Made by a program: the position numbers and the translations under genes. A stretch of 64,000 nt of DNA from Chryseobacterium oleae (GTDB taxonomy: Bacteria > Bacteroidota > Bacteroidia > Flavobacteriales > Weeksellaceae): the NCBI RefSeq assembly GCF_900115055.1, contig NZ_FOVD01000005.1:186001-250000 (forward strand). Direction: 5' to 3'. This document shows positions 18,396 through 27,046 of this stretch, piece by piece (position 1 is the first letter of the stretch; each line of letters starts with the position of its first letter). A model generated the notes under the pieces. The model did not search any database, was not told the DNA's origin, and was given only the letters and a program-made list of their open reading frames with translations.

Positions 18396-19661
18396 ATGCC
18401 TAAGCTTAAAACTTTATACGCAGTATCTATATTTTTTATCTTCACAGCTATTTACTACGCCGGAAGTTTTACAAAAATTCCTTTTGCAGACTGCGTTGGT
18501 TTTGTTTTGGATGCTGAAAAGGGTACATTCATCACAACAGCTACGGCAACTTCTCATTTTCTATATATTAATACTGTCATTTTAATTAAAAATATATTTG
18601 GACTTAATGGTATAGAGGCCAGCCGCTTACTGATTGTTCTTTCAGGAGCCGCAACAGTTTCTGTGATCTATCTTACGGTTAAAAGTATTACTGAAACAGA
18701 ATGGGCTTCCGTAGCGGCAGCGTTTGTTTTCGGATTCAGTTTCTCGTTCTGGAGAAATGCAGAGATAGTAGAAGTTTATACCTACAATACTTTATGGGTA
18801 AGCCTTTTTTTCTTTGCAGTGATCAAGACTTTTACAGAACATAAAAAAAAGTATATCGTATGGGCCGGTATCTTTTTAGGCATCAGCCTTTGGGTTCATA
18901 TCCAGAATATTTTACTGATTCCTGCTTTTTTTGTTTTCCTTTTTTATTTTAAAAGTGAAAAAAAATATGCCTATTCATCCTTATTGATTTTCGGATTGCT
19001 GTTCACTTCATTATTTGTCCTGAATATGTCTCAGGGGCTTCCTTTCAAATCACCCTACAGTTCAGATCAGGGAAACTGGGTGGAAGAATCCTTCAGAAAG
19101 ACTTTTATGCAGTATGTAAAGGATTTCTTTCAGTCTTTTGTTTACCTTATTTACAATTTCAATATATTTACTTTTTTCGGGGCGATGGGGGCTGTTTTTC
19201 TTTACAGTTCCAATAGAAAAATGTTTTTTGTTTTTCTCGCCGGATCTCTTTGTGTATACGGATTTTCAACATTTTATGCCGTTTCGGACAATTATGTTTT
19301 CTTCCTTCCTTTCAATGTCATCTTTGCACTGTCTGTGGGATACGGATTGGCTCATCCTAAATATACCGCTATTAAAAAACTTTCATGGGTATGCCTTTTT
19401 ATTCCGTTAGGGTATTTCATCGCTTATAAAGCCGTTATCCAGACAGAAAAAGGAACTACATTTCACACTTTCAAAAAGTATAAAGGAGGGCTGAATTATT
19501 ACATGCTTCCATGGATGAACAATAACGAAGGCATCCTAGAGTTCACGATTGATAAAAAGACCGCACCGGAACCTATTAACTGGATGACCGTAAGTGCCGT
19601 AGAATACATAAAGCTGCTGAAAAGCAAGGGATATACTGAGGAGGAGATTAAAAAACTTTAA
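18396..19661 (+). CDS. GT-C type polytopic membrane protein (DUF2723/O-mannosyltransferase-like), copy 2
   Basis: 421 aa, colinear with the preceding protein and with most residues the same by eye (KIPFADCVGFVLDAEKG, LLIVLSGAATVSVIYL, FWRNAEIVEVYTYN, GFSTFYAVSDNYVFFLPF, KGGLNYYMLPWMNNN). The blocks that differ most are the first loop after EKG (FITTATATSHF versus WIGTSAATTHF), the 210-235 loop and the C-terminus, where acceptor binding could differ. The gap between the copies is 40 bp with no terminator. No stop or frameshift disrupts either copy, so both are probably active. No terminator is seen after the gene before the DUF937 promoter. Confidence 0.6.
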   Translation: MPKLKTLYAVSIFFIFTAIYYAGSFTKIPFADCVGFVLDAEKGTFITTATATSHFLYINTVILIKNIFGLNGIEASRLLIVLSGAATVSVIYLTVKSITETEWASVAAAFVFGFSFSFWRNAEIVEVYTYNTLWVSLFFFAVIKTFTEHKKKYIVWAGIFLGISLWVHIQNILLIPAFFVFLFYFKSEKKYAYSSLLIFGLLFTSLFVLNMSQGLPFKSPYSSDQGNWVEESFRKTFMQYVKDFFQSFVYLIYNFNIFTFFGAMGAVFLYSSNRKMFFVFLAGSLCVYGFSTFYAVSDNYVFFLPFNVIFALSVGYGLAHPKYTAIKKLSWVCLFIPLGYFIAYKAVIQTEKGTTFHTFKKYKGGLNYYMLPWMNNNEGILEFTIDKKTAPEPINWMTVSAVEYIKLLKSKGYTEEEIKKL

Positions 19662-19684
19662 CAATAATTGTGAAGTGAAAAGAT

Positions 19685-19713
19685 TTTGTGAGTCACATTT
19701 TTTGATAACTTTG
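19685..19713 (+). promoter_or_regulatory. Promoter of the DUF937 gene: TTTG-N17-TAACTTTG
   Basis: -33 TTTG at 19685-19688 and -7 TAACTTTG at 19706-19713, 33 bases before the ATG. Confidence 0.7.
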
Positions 19714-19745
19714 ATTTACTTAATACTTTAAAATAAACACAAACT

Positions 19746-20405
19746 ATGAGTTTAATTGACCTACTTACAGGTAACACCAGCAACCAGGTTGCTGAGCAGG
19801 CAGAAAACAAATTCGGGATCAGCAGAAACCAGATTATTGCCTTATTGGCTGTAGCAGCTCCCTTGGTGATTTCTTACCTTAGAAACAAATCTCAGGATGC
19901 TAACGAAGCAGAAGCCTTAAACAATGCCTTAGATAAAGACCACGACGGAAGTATTCTTGATGATGCATCACAAGCTGAAGCAAGACAGGCTGAAGGAGGA
20001 TCCATCCTTGACCACGTTTTCGGAGGGCAGAAAAGCAATGTAGAAAATGAACTTTCTCAGAATACAGGAATCTCCATCGATAAAATCGGACCTATTCTAG
20101 CTATGCTGGCTCCGGTAATCATGGGATACATCGGTAAAGAGAAACAACAGAATAATGTAGGAGCAGGAGGTTTAGGAGATCTTTTGGGAGGCATTCTTGG
20201 AAATGCATCCAGCCAGGCTCAGACGCAGCAGTCAAGTCCATTGAATGATATCTTGGGAAGTGTTCTGGGAAGCGGTCAGTCGCAGTCTGGAGGAAACCCG
20301 CTTAATGATATTTTAGGAAGTGTACTCGGCGGTGGCGGGGGACAGCAACAGCAGCAGGGAGGTGGATTAGGAAGCATCCTTGGTAATATTTTAGGAGGAA
20401 AATAA
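19746..20405 (+). CDS. DUF937 domain-containing protein
   Basis: 219 aa. The N-terminus (MSLIDLLTGNTSNQVAEQ) and the two hydrophobic stretches LLAVAAPLVISYL (about residue 34) and LAMLAPVIMGYI (about residue 119) match DUF937, a YidB-related family with two tandem helical repeats. The C-terminal third is Gly/Gln/Ser-rich and repetitive: LNDILGSVLGS occurs twice, then LGSILGNILGGK. An acidic DKDHDGSILDD stretch looks like a calcium-binding loop, but this is inference. No signal peptide. The function of the family is not established. It has its own promoter and a strong shared terminator. Confidence 0.82.
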   Translation: MSLIDLLTGNTSNQVAEQAENKFGISRNQIIALLAVAAPLVISYLRNKSQDANEAEALNNALDKDHDGSILDDASQAEARQAEGGSILDHVFGGQKSNVENELSQNTGISIDKIGPILAMLAPVIMGYIGKEKQQNNVGAGGLGDLLGGILGNASSQAQTQQSSPLNDILGSVLGSGQSQSGGNPLNDILGSVLGGGGGQQQQQGGGLGSILGNILGGK

Positions 20406-20421
20406 TTTAATTTTGTATATC

Positions 20422-20455
20422 AAAAAAGGCTGAAGATTGATCTTCAGCCTTTTTT
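20422..20455. terminator. Shared bidirectional terminator between the DUF937 and bTHX genes
   Basis: A perfect 15-bp stem (AAAAAAGGCTGAAGA / TCTTCAGCCTTTTTT) with loop TTGA has A and T runs on both sides. It lies 17 bp after the DUF937 stop codon and 5 bp after the bTHX stop codon on the other strand. Confidence 0.92.
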
Positions 20456-20459
20456 ATTT

Positions 20460-20579
20460 TTAGCTTTTTGCTTTAGTTTCAGAGGAACCAACGGACTTAG
20501 AACCTTTTCTAGGTCTTCTTTTACCATAACTTCCAGAATTGATCTTGCCTCTTCTTGATTTCTTGTCTCCTTTTCCCAT
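20460..20579 (-). CDS. 30S ribosomal protein bTHX
   Basis: 39 aa, too short for most gene finders. The product begins MGKGDKKSRRGKINSGSYGK and continues RRPRKGSKSVGSSETKAKS. The start MGKGDKK(T/S)RRGKI...GSYGKRRP is the conserved form of bTHX (Thx), a very basic small-subunit protein first found in Thermus that binds in the head of the 30S subunit and is widespread in Bacteroidota. The start is the only ATG, and the stop TAA at 20462-20460 is followed within 5 bp by the shared terminator. The tail after GSK is longer and less basic than in Thermus. The upstream -7 element is not clear. Confidence 0.88.
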   Translation of the reverse strand: MGKGDKKSRRGKINSGSYGKRRPRKGSKSVGSSETKAKS

Positions 20580-20754
20580 AATGATAAATGTTTTATTGAT
20601 TAAATACTAAATTAGGGAATATGGCTTACAATCAAAAATTAAGGCTGTTAAAATTTTTATAAAATCGAGGCATAAGAAGGTAAGCCTGAGGCTGGAAGAG
20701 GGAATTTATTGAGGTCGCAAACATGAGCTTCTCCCTCTTTCAATTTCTCACCCA

Positions 20755-22149
20755 CTATACTTTCACCGTCTTCCATTTCCCTTTTTTAAACAGAATAAAA
20801 GCCACAATGGTAATCAAAGTTTCTGCCGCCGGAATGGAGATGAAAACCCCTTTAGGCCCCATCCCGAAATGTTTTGAAAGAAAATAAGCCAGCGGAATCT
20901 GAAACAGCCAGAACCCGAAGAAATTCACCCAGGTTGGTGTCCAGGTATCCCCTGCTCCATTAAATGCATTGATGAGCACCATCCCTATTCCATAAAAAAT
21001 AAATCCTACACTCATAATGTGCAGTGCATTTTTAGCAAACTCCTTGATATGGACTTCCTGAGTAAAAAATCCAACCAGAAAATCTCCAAGCAGGAAAAAT
21101 ATTAAACTTACCGCCAGCATGAAGATCACATTATATTTTACGGTTTTCATCACCGACTGTTCTGCTCTCAGCATTTCATTGGCGCCCATATTCTGCCCTA
21201 CCAGCGTAGACGCGGCATTACTCAATCCCCAGGCAGGAAGCATAAAGAACATCATCAGCCTTAAAGCCGTCTGATATCCTGCAGAAGCATTCTCGCCTCC
21301 GGTAGTCGCTACCAGTTGGGCCAGAAAAATCCAACTGCATGATGCAATCACAAACTGGAAAATTCCAGGTGTCGCTATTTTAACAATGGATTTGATCTGT
21401 TTGAAATCCGGAGTAAAATAAGGAAGCGCAATACGGATCTGGGTATCTGCAACCAAAAGGTGATACAGCTGATAAACCACCCCGATACTTCTCCCTATGG
21501 TAGTTGCCAAAGCAGCTCCGGTAAGCCCCATAGCAGGAACAGGTCCAAAACCTTTAATCAGGACAGGGCAAAGAATAATATTCACAATATTGGCGATCCA
21601 TAGAGATTTCATCGCAATGGCTGCATTTCCTGCTCCTCTGAAGATTCCGTTGATCAAAAATAAAAGCATAATAATGACACTGCTTCCCATCATAATCCTC
21701 GTGAAATCTTTTCCGTAAGCCGCAGCTTCAGGCTTTGAACCCATCAGGATCAAAATTTCCTCTGCATAAATAACCCCTAATAAGCTTAGCAAAAAGGTAA
21801 TGACAAATGAAACGAGCAACACCTGTGCAGCACTTCTGGAAGCCTGCTCCGGATTCTTCTCTCCAATCCGCCGTGCCACCAAAGCCGTTGCAGCCATACT
21901 CATCCCTATCGCAATAGAGTACATCACAGAAAGCACCGATTCTGTCAAACCTACCGTCTGGATGGCATATCCGCTTTCTTTCAGATGCCCTACAAAATAC
22001 AGGTCTACCAATGCGAAAACGGATTCCATAGCCATTTCCAGCATCATAGGAACAGCCAGAAGAAGTACAGCGCTTCTGATCGTTATTTTGGTATAATCCA
22101 CCTCTTCACCGCTGAAAGCTTTTTTCAAAAAATCTATATATCTAGTCAT
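20755..22149 (-). CDS. MATE family efflux transporter
   Basis: 464 aa, twelve predicted membrane helices in two halves, as in MatE transporters of the DinF/NorM superfamily, which exchange drugs or metabolites for H+ or Na+. Family features seen: an N-terminal VLLLAVPMMLEMAMESVFALVDLYFVGHL, the repeated QNMGANE in the second half (GQNMGA, about residue 315), and GAGDTWTP. The transported compound cannot be inferred. It stands alone, with a TATTTTTG promoter element at 22183-22176. About 175 bp between its stop codon and the bTHX start hold no gene or clear terminator. Confidence 0.9.
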   Translation of the reverse strand: MTRYIDFLKKAFSGEEVDYTKITIRSAVLLLAVPMMLEMAMESVFALVDLYFVGHLKESGYAIQTVGLTESVLSVMYSIAIGMSMAATALVARRIGEKNPEQASRSAAQVLLVSFVITFLLSLLGVIYAEEILILMGSKPEAAAYGKDFTRIMMGSSVIIMLLFLINGIFRGAGNAAIAMKSLWIANIVNIILCPVLIKGFGPVPAMGLTGAALATTIGRSIGVVYQLYHLLVADTQIRIALPYFTPDFKQIKSIVKIATPGIFQFVIASCSWIFLAQLVATTGGENASAGYQTALRLMMFFMLPAWGLSNAASTLVGQNMGANEMLRAEQSVMKTVKYNVIFMLAVSLIFFLLGDFLVGFFTQEVHIKEFAKNALHIMSVGFIFYGIGMVLINAFNGAGDTWTPTWVNFFGFWLFQIPLAYFLSKHFGMGPKGVFISIPAAETLITIVAFILFKKGKWKTVKV

Positions 22150-22175
22150 TTCCTAATCAATAATTATCTGATTAT

Positions 22176-22183
22176 CAAAAATA
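22176..22183 (-). promoter_or_regulatory. -7 element TATTTTTG of the MATE gene
   Basis: TAnnTTTG match 27 bases before the ATG. Confidence 0.5.
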
Positions 22184-22232
22184 CAAATTCAATTCTTATA
22201 AAAATTTAGTTACTCATATCAAAAAAATAATT

Positions 22233-22240
22233 TAGATTTG
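22233..22240 (+). promoter_or_regulatory. -7 element TAGATTTG of the small ankyrin gene
   Basis: TAnnTTTG match. It overlaps an in-frame TTG at 22238, ruling that codon out as a start; ATG 22253 or 22262 remains. Confidence 0.55.
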
Positions 22241-22261
22241 TATATTCTTAAAATGAATCTT

Positions 22262-22621
22262 ATGAAAAAAATAATCTCTACTGTTTTTATACTTACCATC
22301 TCGGCATCTGCCGGTATGCTTTCTGCTCAGTCACTAAGCTCAGCTCAGATGCAGGCTATTCAATCTGACAACGTTACTTCATTTAAAAAGAATTTTTCAA
22401 AAGCAGAGTACAACAAATGCTTTCCTCTTAAAGATGAAATGTTCAGTGCATTGGGTTTCAGCTCTCTTTATGGTAGAAATAATATTATAAAGTATCTTCT
22501 GGAAAATAAGGCAGACGTAAACAAAGAGTGTAATGGTAAAACTCCGCTTTCATGGGCTAAATTGGGAAATAAAGAACAAACTGCCCAGCTACTGATACAA
22601 AAAGGCGCTACCAACAATTAA
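22262..22621 (+). CDS. Small exported ankyrin-repeat protein
   Basis: 119 aa from ATG 22262; ATG 22253 would add MNL. Residues 1-22 form a signal peptide (MKKIISTVFILTISASAGML, ending SAQ). Two ankyrin-like units follow: FSALGFSSLYGRNNIIKYLLENKADVNKE and NGKTPLSWAKLGNKEQTAQLLIQKGA. They keep the helix-turn-helix pattern and the G-N/KT-P-L-xx-A core, but two repeats alone are few for a stable fold, so capping by the N-terminal part is likely. Exported ankyrin proteins of this size are common in Chryseobacterium; function unknown. Own promoter, and terminator at 22645-22668. Confidence 0.75.
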   Translation: MKKIISTVFILTISASAGMLSAQSLSSAQMQAIQSDNVTSFKKNFSKAEYNKCFPLKDEMFSALGFSSLYGRNNIIKYLLENKADVNKECNGKTPLSWAKLGNKEQTAQLLIQKGATNN

Positions 22622-22644
22622 AAAGCCATAAAATAATATACAAG

Positions 22645-22668
22645 ACTTCCGAAAGGAAGTTTTTTTTG
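22645..22668 (+). terminator. Terminator of the small ankyrin gene
   Basis: A 6-bp stem ACTTCC / GGAAGT with a GAAA loop is followed by eight or more T. The end of the T run also supplies the TTTG used as a -33 element for aspS. Confidence 0.8.
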
Positions 22669-22698
22669 TTTACAGAACCTGCAAAAATCTTATCTTTG
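22665..22698 (+). promoter_or_regulatory. Probable aspS promoter: TTTG-N22-TATCTTTG
   Basis: -7 TATCTTTG at 22691-22698. The TTTG at 22665-22668 is slightly far for a -33 element. Confidence 0.45.
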
Positions 22699-22779
22699 CA
22701 ACCGGAAATTAGGGTTGAGAATTTCACGATCAGAAAGCTTAACCCTATATCTTAAACATTGAACCTTAAACAAATAATT

Positions 22780-24534
22780 ATGTTTCGATCACACACGAAC
22801 GGAGAATTATCTCTGAAAAATCTTAATGAAGAAGTTACACTTTCCGGATGGGTACAGACTATCCGTGATAAAGGATTTATGATTTGGATAGATCTTCGAG
22901 ATCGTTACGGAATTACCCAACTGGTTTTTGACCAGGACCGTTCTTCTGCACAATTGATGGAAGAAGCTAAAAAACTGGGACGCGAATTCGTGATTCAGGT
23001 GACAGGAAAAGTAATCGAAAGAGTAAGCAAAAATCCAAATATTCCAACCGGAGAAATTGAAATTTTAGTTGAAAAACTGGCCGTTCTTAATGAGTCTCAA
23101 CTTCCTCCTTTCACTATTGAGGATGAAACAGATGGCGGTGAAGAATTAAGAATGAAATACCGATACCTGGATATCAGAAGAGCACCGGTAAGAGATAAAC
23201 TGATCTTCCGTCATAAAATGGCGCAGAAGGTGAGAAATTATCTTTCAGACGAAGGATTTATCGAAGTGGAAACTCCGGTTTTAATCAAATCTACACCGGA
23301 AGGGGCAAGAGATTTTGTAGTTCCGAGTAGAATGAATCCGGGACAATTTTATGCTCTACCACAATCGCCACAGACGTTCAAGCAGCTTCTGATGGTAGGT
23401 GGAATGGATAAATATTTCCAGATCGTAAAATGTTTCCGTGATGAAGATTTAAGAGCGGACAGACAGCCGGAATTTACACAAATCGACTGTGAGATGGCTT
23501 TCGTAAAGCAGGAAGATATTATGAATGTCTTTGAAGGCATGACGAAAACACTGATCAAAGATATTACAGGACAGGAATTCGGTGCTTTTCCGAGAATGAC
23601 TTTCGCTGATGCGATGAGAAAATACGGAAACGACAAACCGGATATCCGTTTCGGAATGGAGTTCGTGGAACTTAACGAGCTTGTCAAAGGAAAAGATTTC
23701 AAAATATTTGACGACGCTGAATTGGTAGTCGGAATCAATGTAGAAGGATGTGCTGATTATACAAGAAAGCAGATCGATGAATTGGTAGAATGGGTAAAAC
23801 GTCCCCAGATCGGAGCATCCGGAATGGTTTGGGCTAAATTCCAGAATGATGGTGTGAAAACCTCATCTGTCAACAAATTCTACAACGAGGAAGATCTGGC
23901 GAAGATCATTGAAAAATTCGGAGCTAAAGAAGGTGACTTAATGTTGATCTTATCCGGAAACGAACATAAAGTAAGAGCTCAGCTTTCTGCCTTAAGAATG
24001 GAACTTGGAAACCGTTTGGGACTGAGAAAAGGAGATGTATTTGCACCGCTTTGGGTAGTAGACTTCCCGTTATTGGAATTTGATGAAGAAAGCGGACGTT
24101 ACCACGCAATGCACCACCCTTTCACCTCTCCTAAGCCTGAAGATATCCACTTACTGGAAACAGATCCGGGTAAAGCAAGAGCCAATGCTTATGATATGGT
24201 TCTTAACGGAAACGAGATCGGTGGAGGTTCTATCAGAATTTTCGATAAAGATCTTCAGTCTAAAATGTTTGACCTCTTAGGATTTACGAAAGAAGAAGCA
24301 GAAGCTCAGTTCGGATTCCTGATGAATGCCTTTAAATACGGAGCACCGCCTCACGGTGGATTGGCTTTCGGATTTGACCGTTTGGTGGCTATTCTTGACG
24401 GAAACGAAGTGATCAGGGATTATATCGCATTCCCTAAGAATAATTCAGGGCGTGATGTGATGATCGACGCGCCGGCATCCATCGCTGATGCACAACTGGA
24501 CGAACTGGAAATACAATTGAACTTAAAAGCATAA
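22780..24534 (+). CDS. aspS: Aspartate--tRNA ligase
   Basis: 584 aa from ATG 22780 ([14 protein letters not shown]); an upstream TTG would add seven residues without family support. Class II synthetase that charges tRNA-Asp. The N-terminal OB-fold anticodon-binding domain covers about 1-115 ([23 protein letters not shown]). Motif 2 is [21 protein letters not shown] near residue 215, the bacterial GAD insertion follows (about 285-415), and motif 3 is [13 protein letters not shown] near the end. The full-length bacterial form with all motifs intact. Whether it also charges tRNA-Asn cannot be judged here. Monocistronic, with a terminator at 24539-24566. Confidence 0.96.
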   Translation: MFRSHTNGELSLKNLNEEVTLSGWVQTIRDKGFMIWIDLRDRYGITQLVFDQDRSSAQLMEEAKKLGREFVIQVTGKVIERVSKNPNIPTGEIEILVEKLAVLNESQLPPFTIEDETDGGEELRMKYRYLDIRRAPVRDKLIFRHKMAQKVRNYLSDEGFIEVETPVLIKSTPEGARDFVVPSRMNPGQFYALPQSPQTFKQLLMVGGMDKYFQIVKCFRDEDLRADRQPEFTQIDCEMAFVKQEDIMNVFEGMTKTLIKDITGQEFGAFPRMTFADAMRKYGNDKPDIRFGMEFVELNELVKGKDFKIFDDAELVVGINVEGCADYTRKQIDELVEWVKRPQIGASGMVWAKFQNDGVKTSSVNKFYNEEDLAKIIEKFGAKEGDLMLILSGNEHKVRAQLSALRMELGNRLGLRKGDVFAPLWVVDFPLLEFDEESGRYHAMHHPFTSPKPEDIHLLETDPGKARANAYDMVLNGNEIGGGSIRIFDKDLQSKMFDLLGFTKEEAEAQFGFLMNAFKYGAPPHGGLAFGFDRLVAILDGNEVIRDYIAFPKNNSGRDVMIDAPASIADAQLDELEIQLNLKA

Positions 24535-24538
24535 ACTG

Positions 24539-24566
24539 AAAGCGGAGATTTTTTCTCCGCTTTTTT
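24539..24566 (+). terminator. Terminator of aspS
   Basis: The 8-bp stem AGCGGAGA / TCTCCGCT, extended by A-T pairs, is followed by a T run. Confidence 0.85.
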
Positions 24567-24577
24567 ATTGATATCCT

Positions 24578-25309
24578 ATGAAAATCGCAGCAGCACAAAT
24601 CAAACCCATAAAAGGAGATATTCTAAAAAACATTGAAAATCATAAAACAGTAATCAAAGCAGCATCCACTGAAAATGTAGATCTGATTATTTTTCCTGAG
24701 CTTTCAATTACTGGCTATGAACCTGAATTAGCAGAACAGCTTTCCATTGATTATGAAGATCAGATTTTAGATGTCTTTCAAAAAATGGCAGACAATAATA
24801 ACATGAGTATTATCGTAGGAATGCCAACAAAATCAGACGATCAGCTATTTATAAGCAGTATTATATTCGAGCCGGGGAAAAGGAGAAAAGTGTATTCAAA
24901 ACGGAATCTTTTCCCAACAGAAATCGAAATTTTTTCGAAAGGAGATTGCTTTTGTCAGCTGGAAGTTTTTCAGAATAAAATATCATTAGCCATATGCTAT
25001 GATTTATCAGATCCGATGCATTCACAGGAAGCTTATCAGGAAGGTTCAAATATATATGCAGCAAGTGTACTCAATTCGGTCAATGGCATCGATGAAGATA
25101 TTAGTAAGCTTTCCAACAGCGCAGAAAAATATCATATGCATGTTGTAATGGCCAATTTCATTGGGGAATCCGGAGGTTATGAATGCGCCGGAAAATCTTC
25201 TGTCTGGAGTAATACAGGAAGTTTAATAGACCAGCTCAATAGTGAAAATGAAGGGATTCTGATTGTAGACACCAATAATGATCAGTTCGAAAAAATTTAT
25301 ATCAACTGA
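24578..25309 (+). CDS. Carbon-nitrogen hydrolase (nitrilase superfamily)
   Basis: 243 aa, a single CN-hydrolase domain. The catalytic triad is visible: Glu in FPELSITGYE (about residue 47), Lys in VYSKRNLFPTE (about 109) and Cys in LAICYDLSDP (about 142). Members hydrolyse C-N bonds of amides or carbamoyl groups. The short form without extra domains is found in predicted omega-amidases and in uncharacterised amidases; I cannot choose between them. It begins 43 bp after aspS, beyond that gene's terminator, and stands alone. The following 340 bp (25310-25649) are AT-rich; I see no gene, terminator or clear promoter there. Confidence 0.85.
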   Translation: MKIAAAQIKPIKGDILKNIENHKTVIKAASTENVDLIIFPELSITGYEPELAEQLSIDYEDQILDVFQKMADNNNMSIIVGMPTKSDDQLFISSIIFEPGKRRKVYSKRNLFPTEIEIFSKGDCFCQLEVFQNKISLAICYDLSDPMHSQEAYQEGSNIYAASVLNSVNGIDEDISKLSNSAEKYHMHVVMANFIGESGGYECAGKSSVWSNTGSLIDQLNSENEGILIVDTNNDQFEKIYIN

Positions 25310-25649
25310 TATTTACCAAAGGGAACAAAAAATTCCGTTTTTTCATCCAAAATTATAGAAACATTCAGTTTAACTCGGTTTTCAATCCTAATATGGAGTC
25401 ATTTCGACCATTATATCAAATATACGTGAAATAATTAAAACTTTAATTTGATAGAATAAAATCACAAGAAATAAATTTATTAACGAAATAAATAAACAAT
25501 TCAAGAAAATAAACAGTAAAACAACTATTATATTATGTTATGTTTAAATATAGTTTTTATTGGTATATTTATAATTCTTATGTGAATATGATAACAATCT
25601 CATCGTTCATATTGGAAAAACCTTACCGATACACCAATATTTAAATCAT

Positions 25650-26981
25650 ATGAAAAGCAAACTATTACTCTTATCGGGGTGCCTTGTTCTGGCACTGAAT
25701 TCTTGTAGGTCGGATATTGAAAATGCGCAAGCCAATCCAATGGATCACACAACGGCTAAGCTGGATAATACGACGGTTCACAAATTATTAATCAACGGAA
25801 CTTACACGTATGTCAATGAAGTCAATGGTGAATATTTTTACGCAGACGACATTACGATTTCATCTGAACAGTTTAACAAATTAAAGATGCAGGCCAATTC
25901 CGAACTGTCAACATCGGAGAAAAGTACCATCGTAAGCTCTTTTATCAAGACATGGCCAAGCGCAACAGTCTATTATACATTACCCAGTCAGGGAACGCTG
26001 AGTACTCAGAACTACAATACGTTTCTTACCAACATTAACAAAGCGTTTGATATGATTTCTTCTCAAACCAGTGTTCAGTTTGTTCAACGTACCAACCAGA
26101 CAGAATATATCACCTTTACCTATTCAACAGGTAACAGTTCTCCGCTCGGATGGCAGCAAAACAGAGTAAATGGTATTAAAATTTATAATATTACCTATCC
26201 GGCCATTATTGCCCATGAAGTGATGCACTCTATGGGAATCATGCATGAACAGTGCCGTCCGGACAGAGATCAGTATATTATTGTAGATGTAAACAGAGCG
26301 GTAGAAGGAAGCCGTCATAACTTCAACCTTTACAATGATTACGCAGGACACGGTGCATTTGATTTCGGTTCGGTGATGATGTATCAGTCTACAGATTTTG
26401 CGATCAACTCAAGCCAGCCTGTAATGACTAAACTGGACGGTTCTACTTTTACCAAACAAAGAACAGGATTGTCTGCCGGTGACTATGCAGGAATTAACCA
26501 TTTGTACGGTCCTGTTAATGCGACTTCTGCAGTCAACGGAACTTATACTTTTACAACTTCTTTAGCGAATGATAAAAATGTAGATATTTCCGGAAGCTCC
26601 ACTACAGATGGTACCAGTGTGATTCTGTATTCGGCCTCTACGGGGAATAACCAGAGATTTACTTTCACTAAATCTGATCATGGGTATTATACCATCAAAT
26701 CTACTTTGGATCCGACAAAGGTTTTAACTGTAAAGAGCAGCGGAACAGCAAATGGAACAGCAGTAGAAATTAGAACTAATTCTAATACCGATGCTCAGAA
26801 ATGGTTATTATTCAATCTGGGAAATAATGGTTTTGCCTTCGCTCCTAAGAATGCACCATCCCTGAGATTAGAGGTAAAGGGAGGTCTAACCGCCAACCTT
26901 ACTCCTATTGTAATCGGTAGTACGGATCAAACGGTTCAGCCGCCTACAAAGCAACGTTTTAAACTTACAAAAGTTAATTAA
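25650..26981 (+). CDS. Astacin-family (M12A) metalloprotease with ricin-type lectin domain, flavastacin-like lipoprotein
   Basis: 443 aa. Residues 1-19 form a lipoprotein signal (lipobox LNSC, then RSD). A propeptide-like region spans about 20-95. The astacin domain (about 100-285) carries HEVMHSMGIMHEQCRPDRD at about residue 189, the full zinc signature HExxHxxGxxHExxRxDR, and the Met-turn SVMMYQS. The C-terminal region (about 290-443) is a ricin-B-type lectin fold with repeated Q-R/K-W-like endings (NNQRFTF, AQKWLLF, KQRFKL). This architecture is that of flavastacin, an Asp-N-type protease of Elizabethkingia. A lipid anchor suggests a cell-bound form. Substrate preference is inferred from family only. 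Transcription ends at the convergent terminator shared with purA. Confidence 0.88.
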   Translation: MKSKLLLLSGCLVLALNSCRSDIENAQANPMDHTTAKLDNTTVHKLLINGTYTYVNEVNGEYFYADDITISSEQFNKLKMQANSELSTSEKSTIVSSFIKTWPSATVYYTLPSQGTLSTQNYNTFLTNINKAFDMISSQTSVQFVQRTNQTEYITFTYSTGNSSPLGWQQNRVNGIKIYNITYPAIIAHEVMHSMGIMHEQCRPDRDQYIIVDVNRAVEGSRHNFNLYNDYAGHGAFDFGSVMMYQSTDFAINSSQPVMTKLDGSTFTKQRTGLSAGDYAGINHLYGPVNATSAVNGTYTFTTSLANDKNVDISGSSTTDGTSVILYSASTGNNQRFTFTKSDHGYYTIKSTLDPTKVLTVKSSGTANGTAVEIRTNSNTDAQKWLLFNLGNNGFAFAPKNAPSLRLEVKGGLTANLTPIVIGSTDQTVQPPTKQRFKLTKVN

Positions 26982-27000
26982 TATATTTTTTTATCCAGAT

Positions 27001-27036
27001 AAAGAGGTTAGGGAATTTATTTTCCTTAACCTCTTT
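27001..27036. terminator. Convergent terminator between the astacin gene and purA
   Basis: A 15-bp stem (AAAGAGGTTAGGGAA / TTCCTTAACCTCTTT, one G-U pair) with a 6-nt loop. A T-rich stretch follows on the plus strand and a T run on the minus strand as well. Confidence 0.88.
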
Positions 27037-27046
27037 TGTTTTATAA

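Noticed and set aside
22238..22261. TTG codon as start of the small ankyrin protein
   Set aside because: It lies inside the -7 promoter element TAGATTTG, so it is upstream of the transcript start, and a normal signal peptide begins at 22262.
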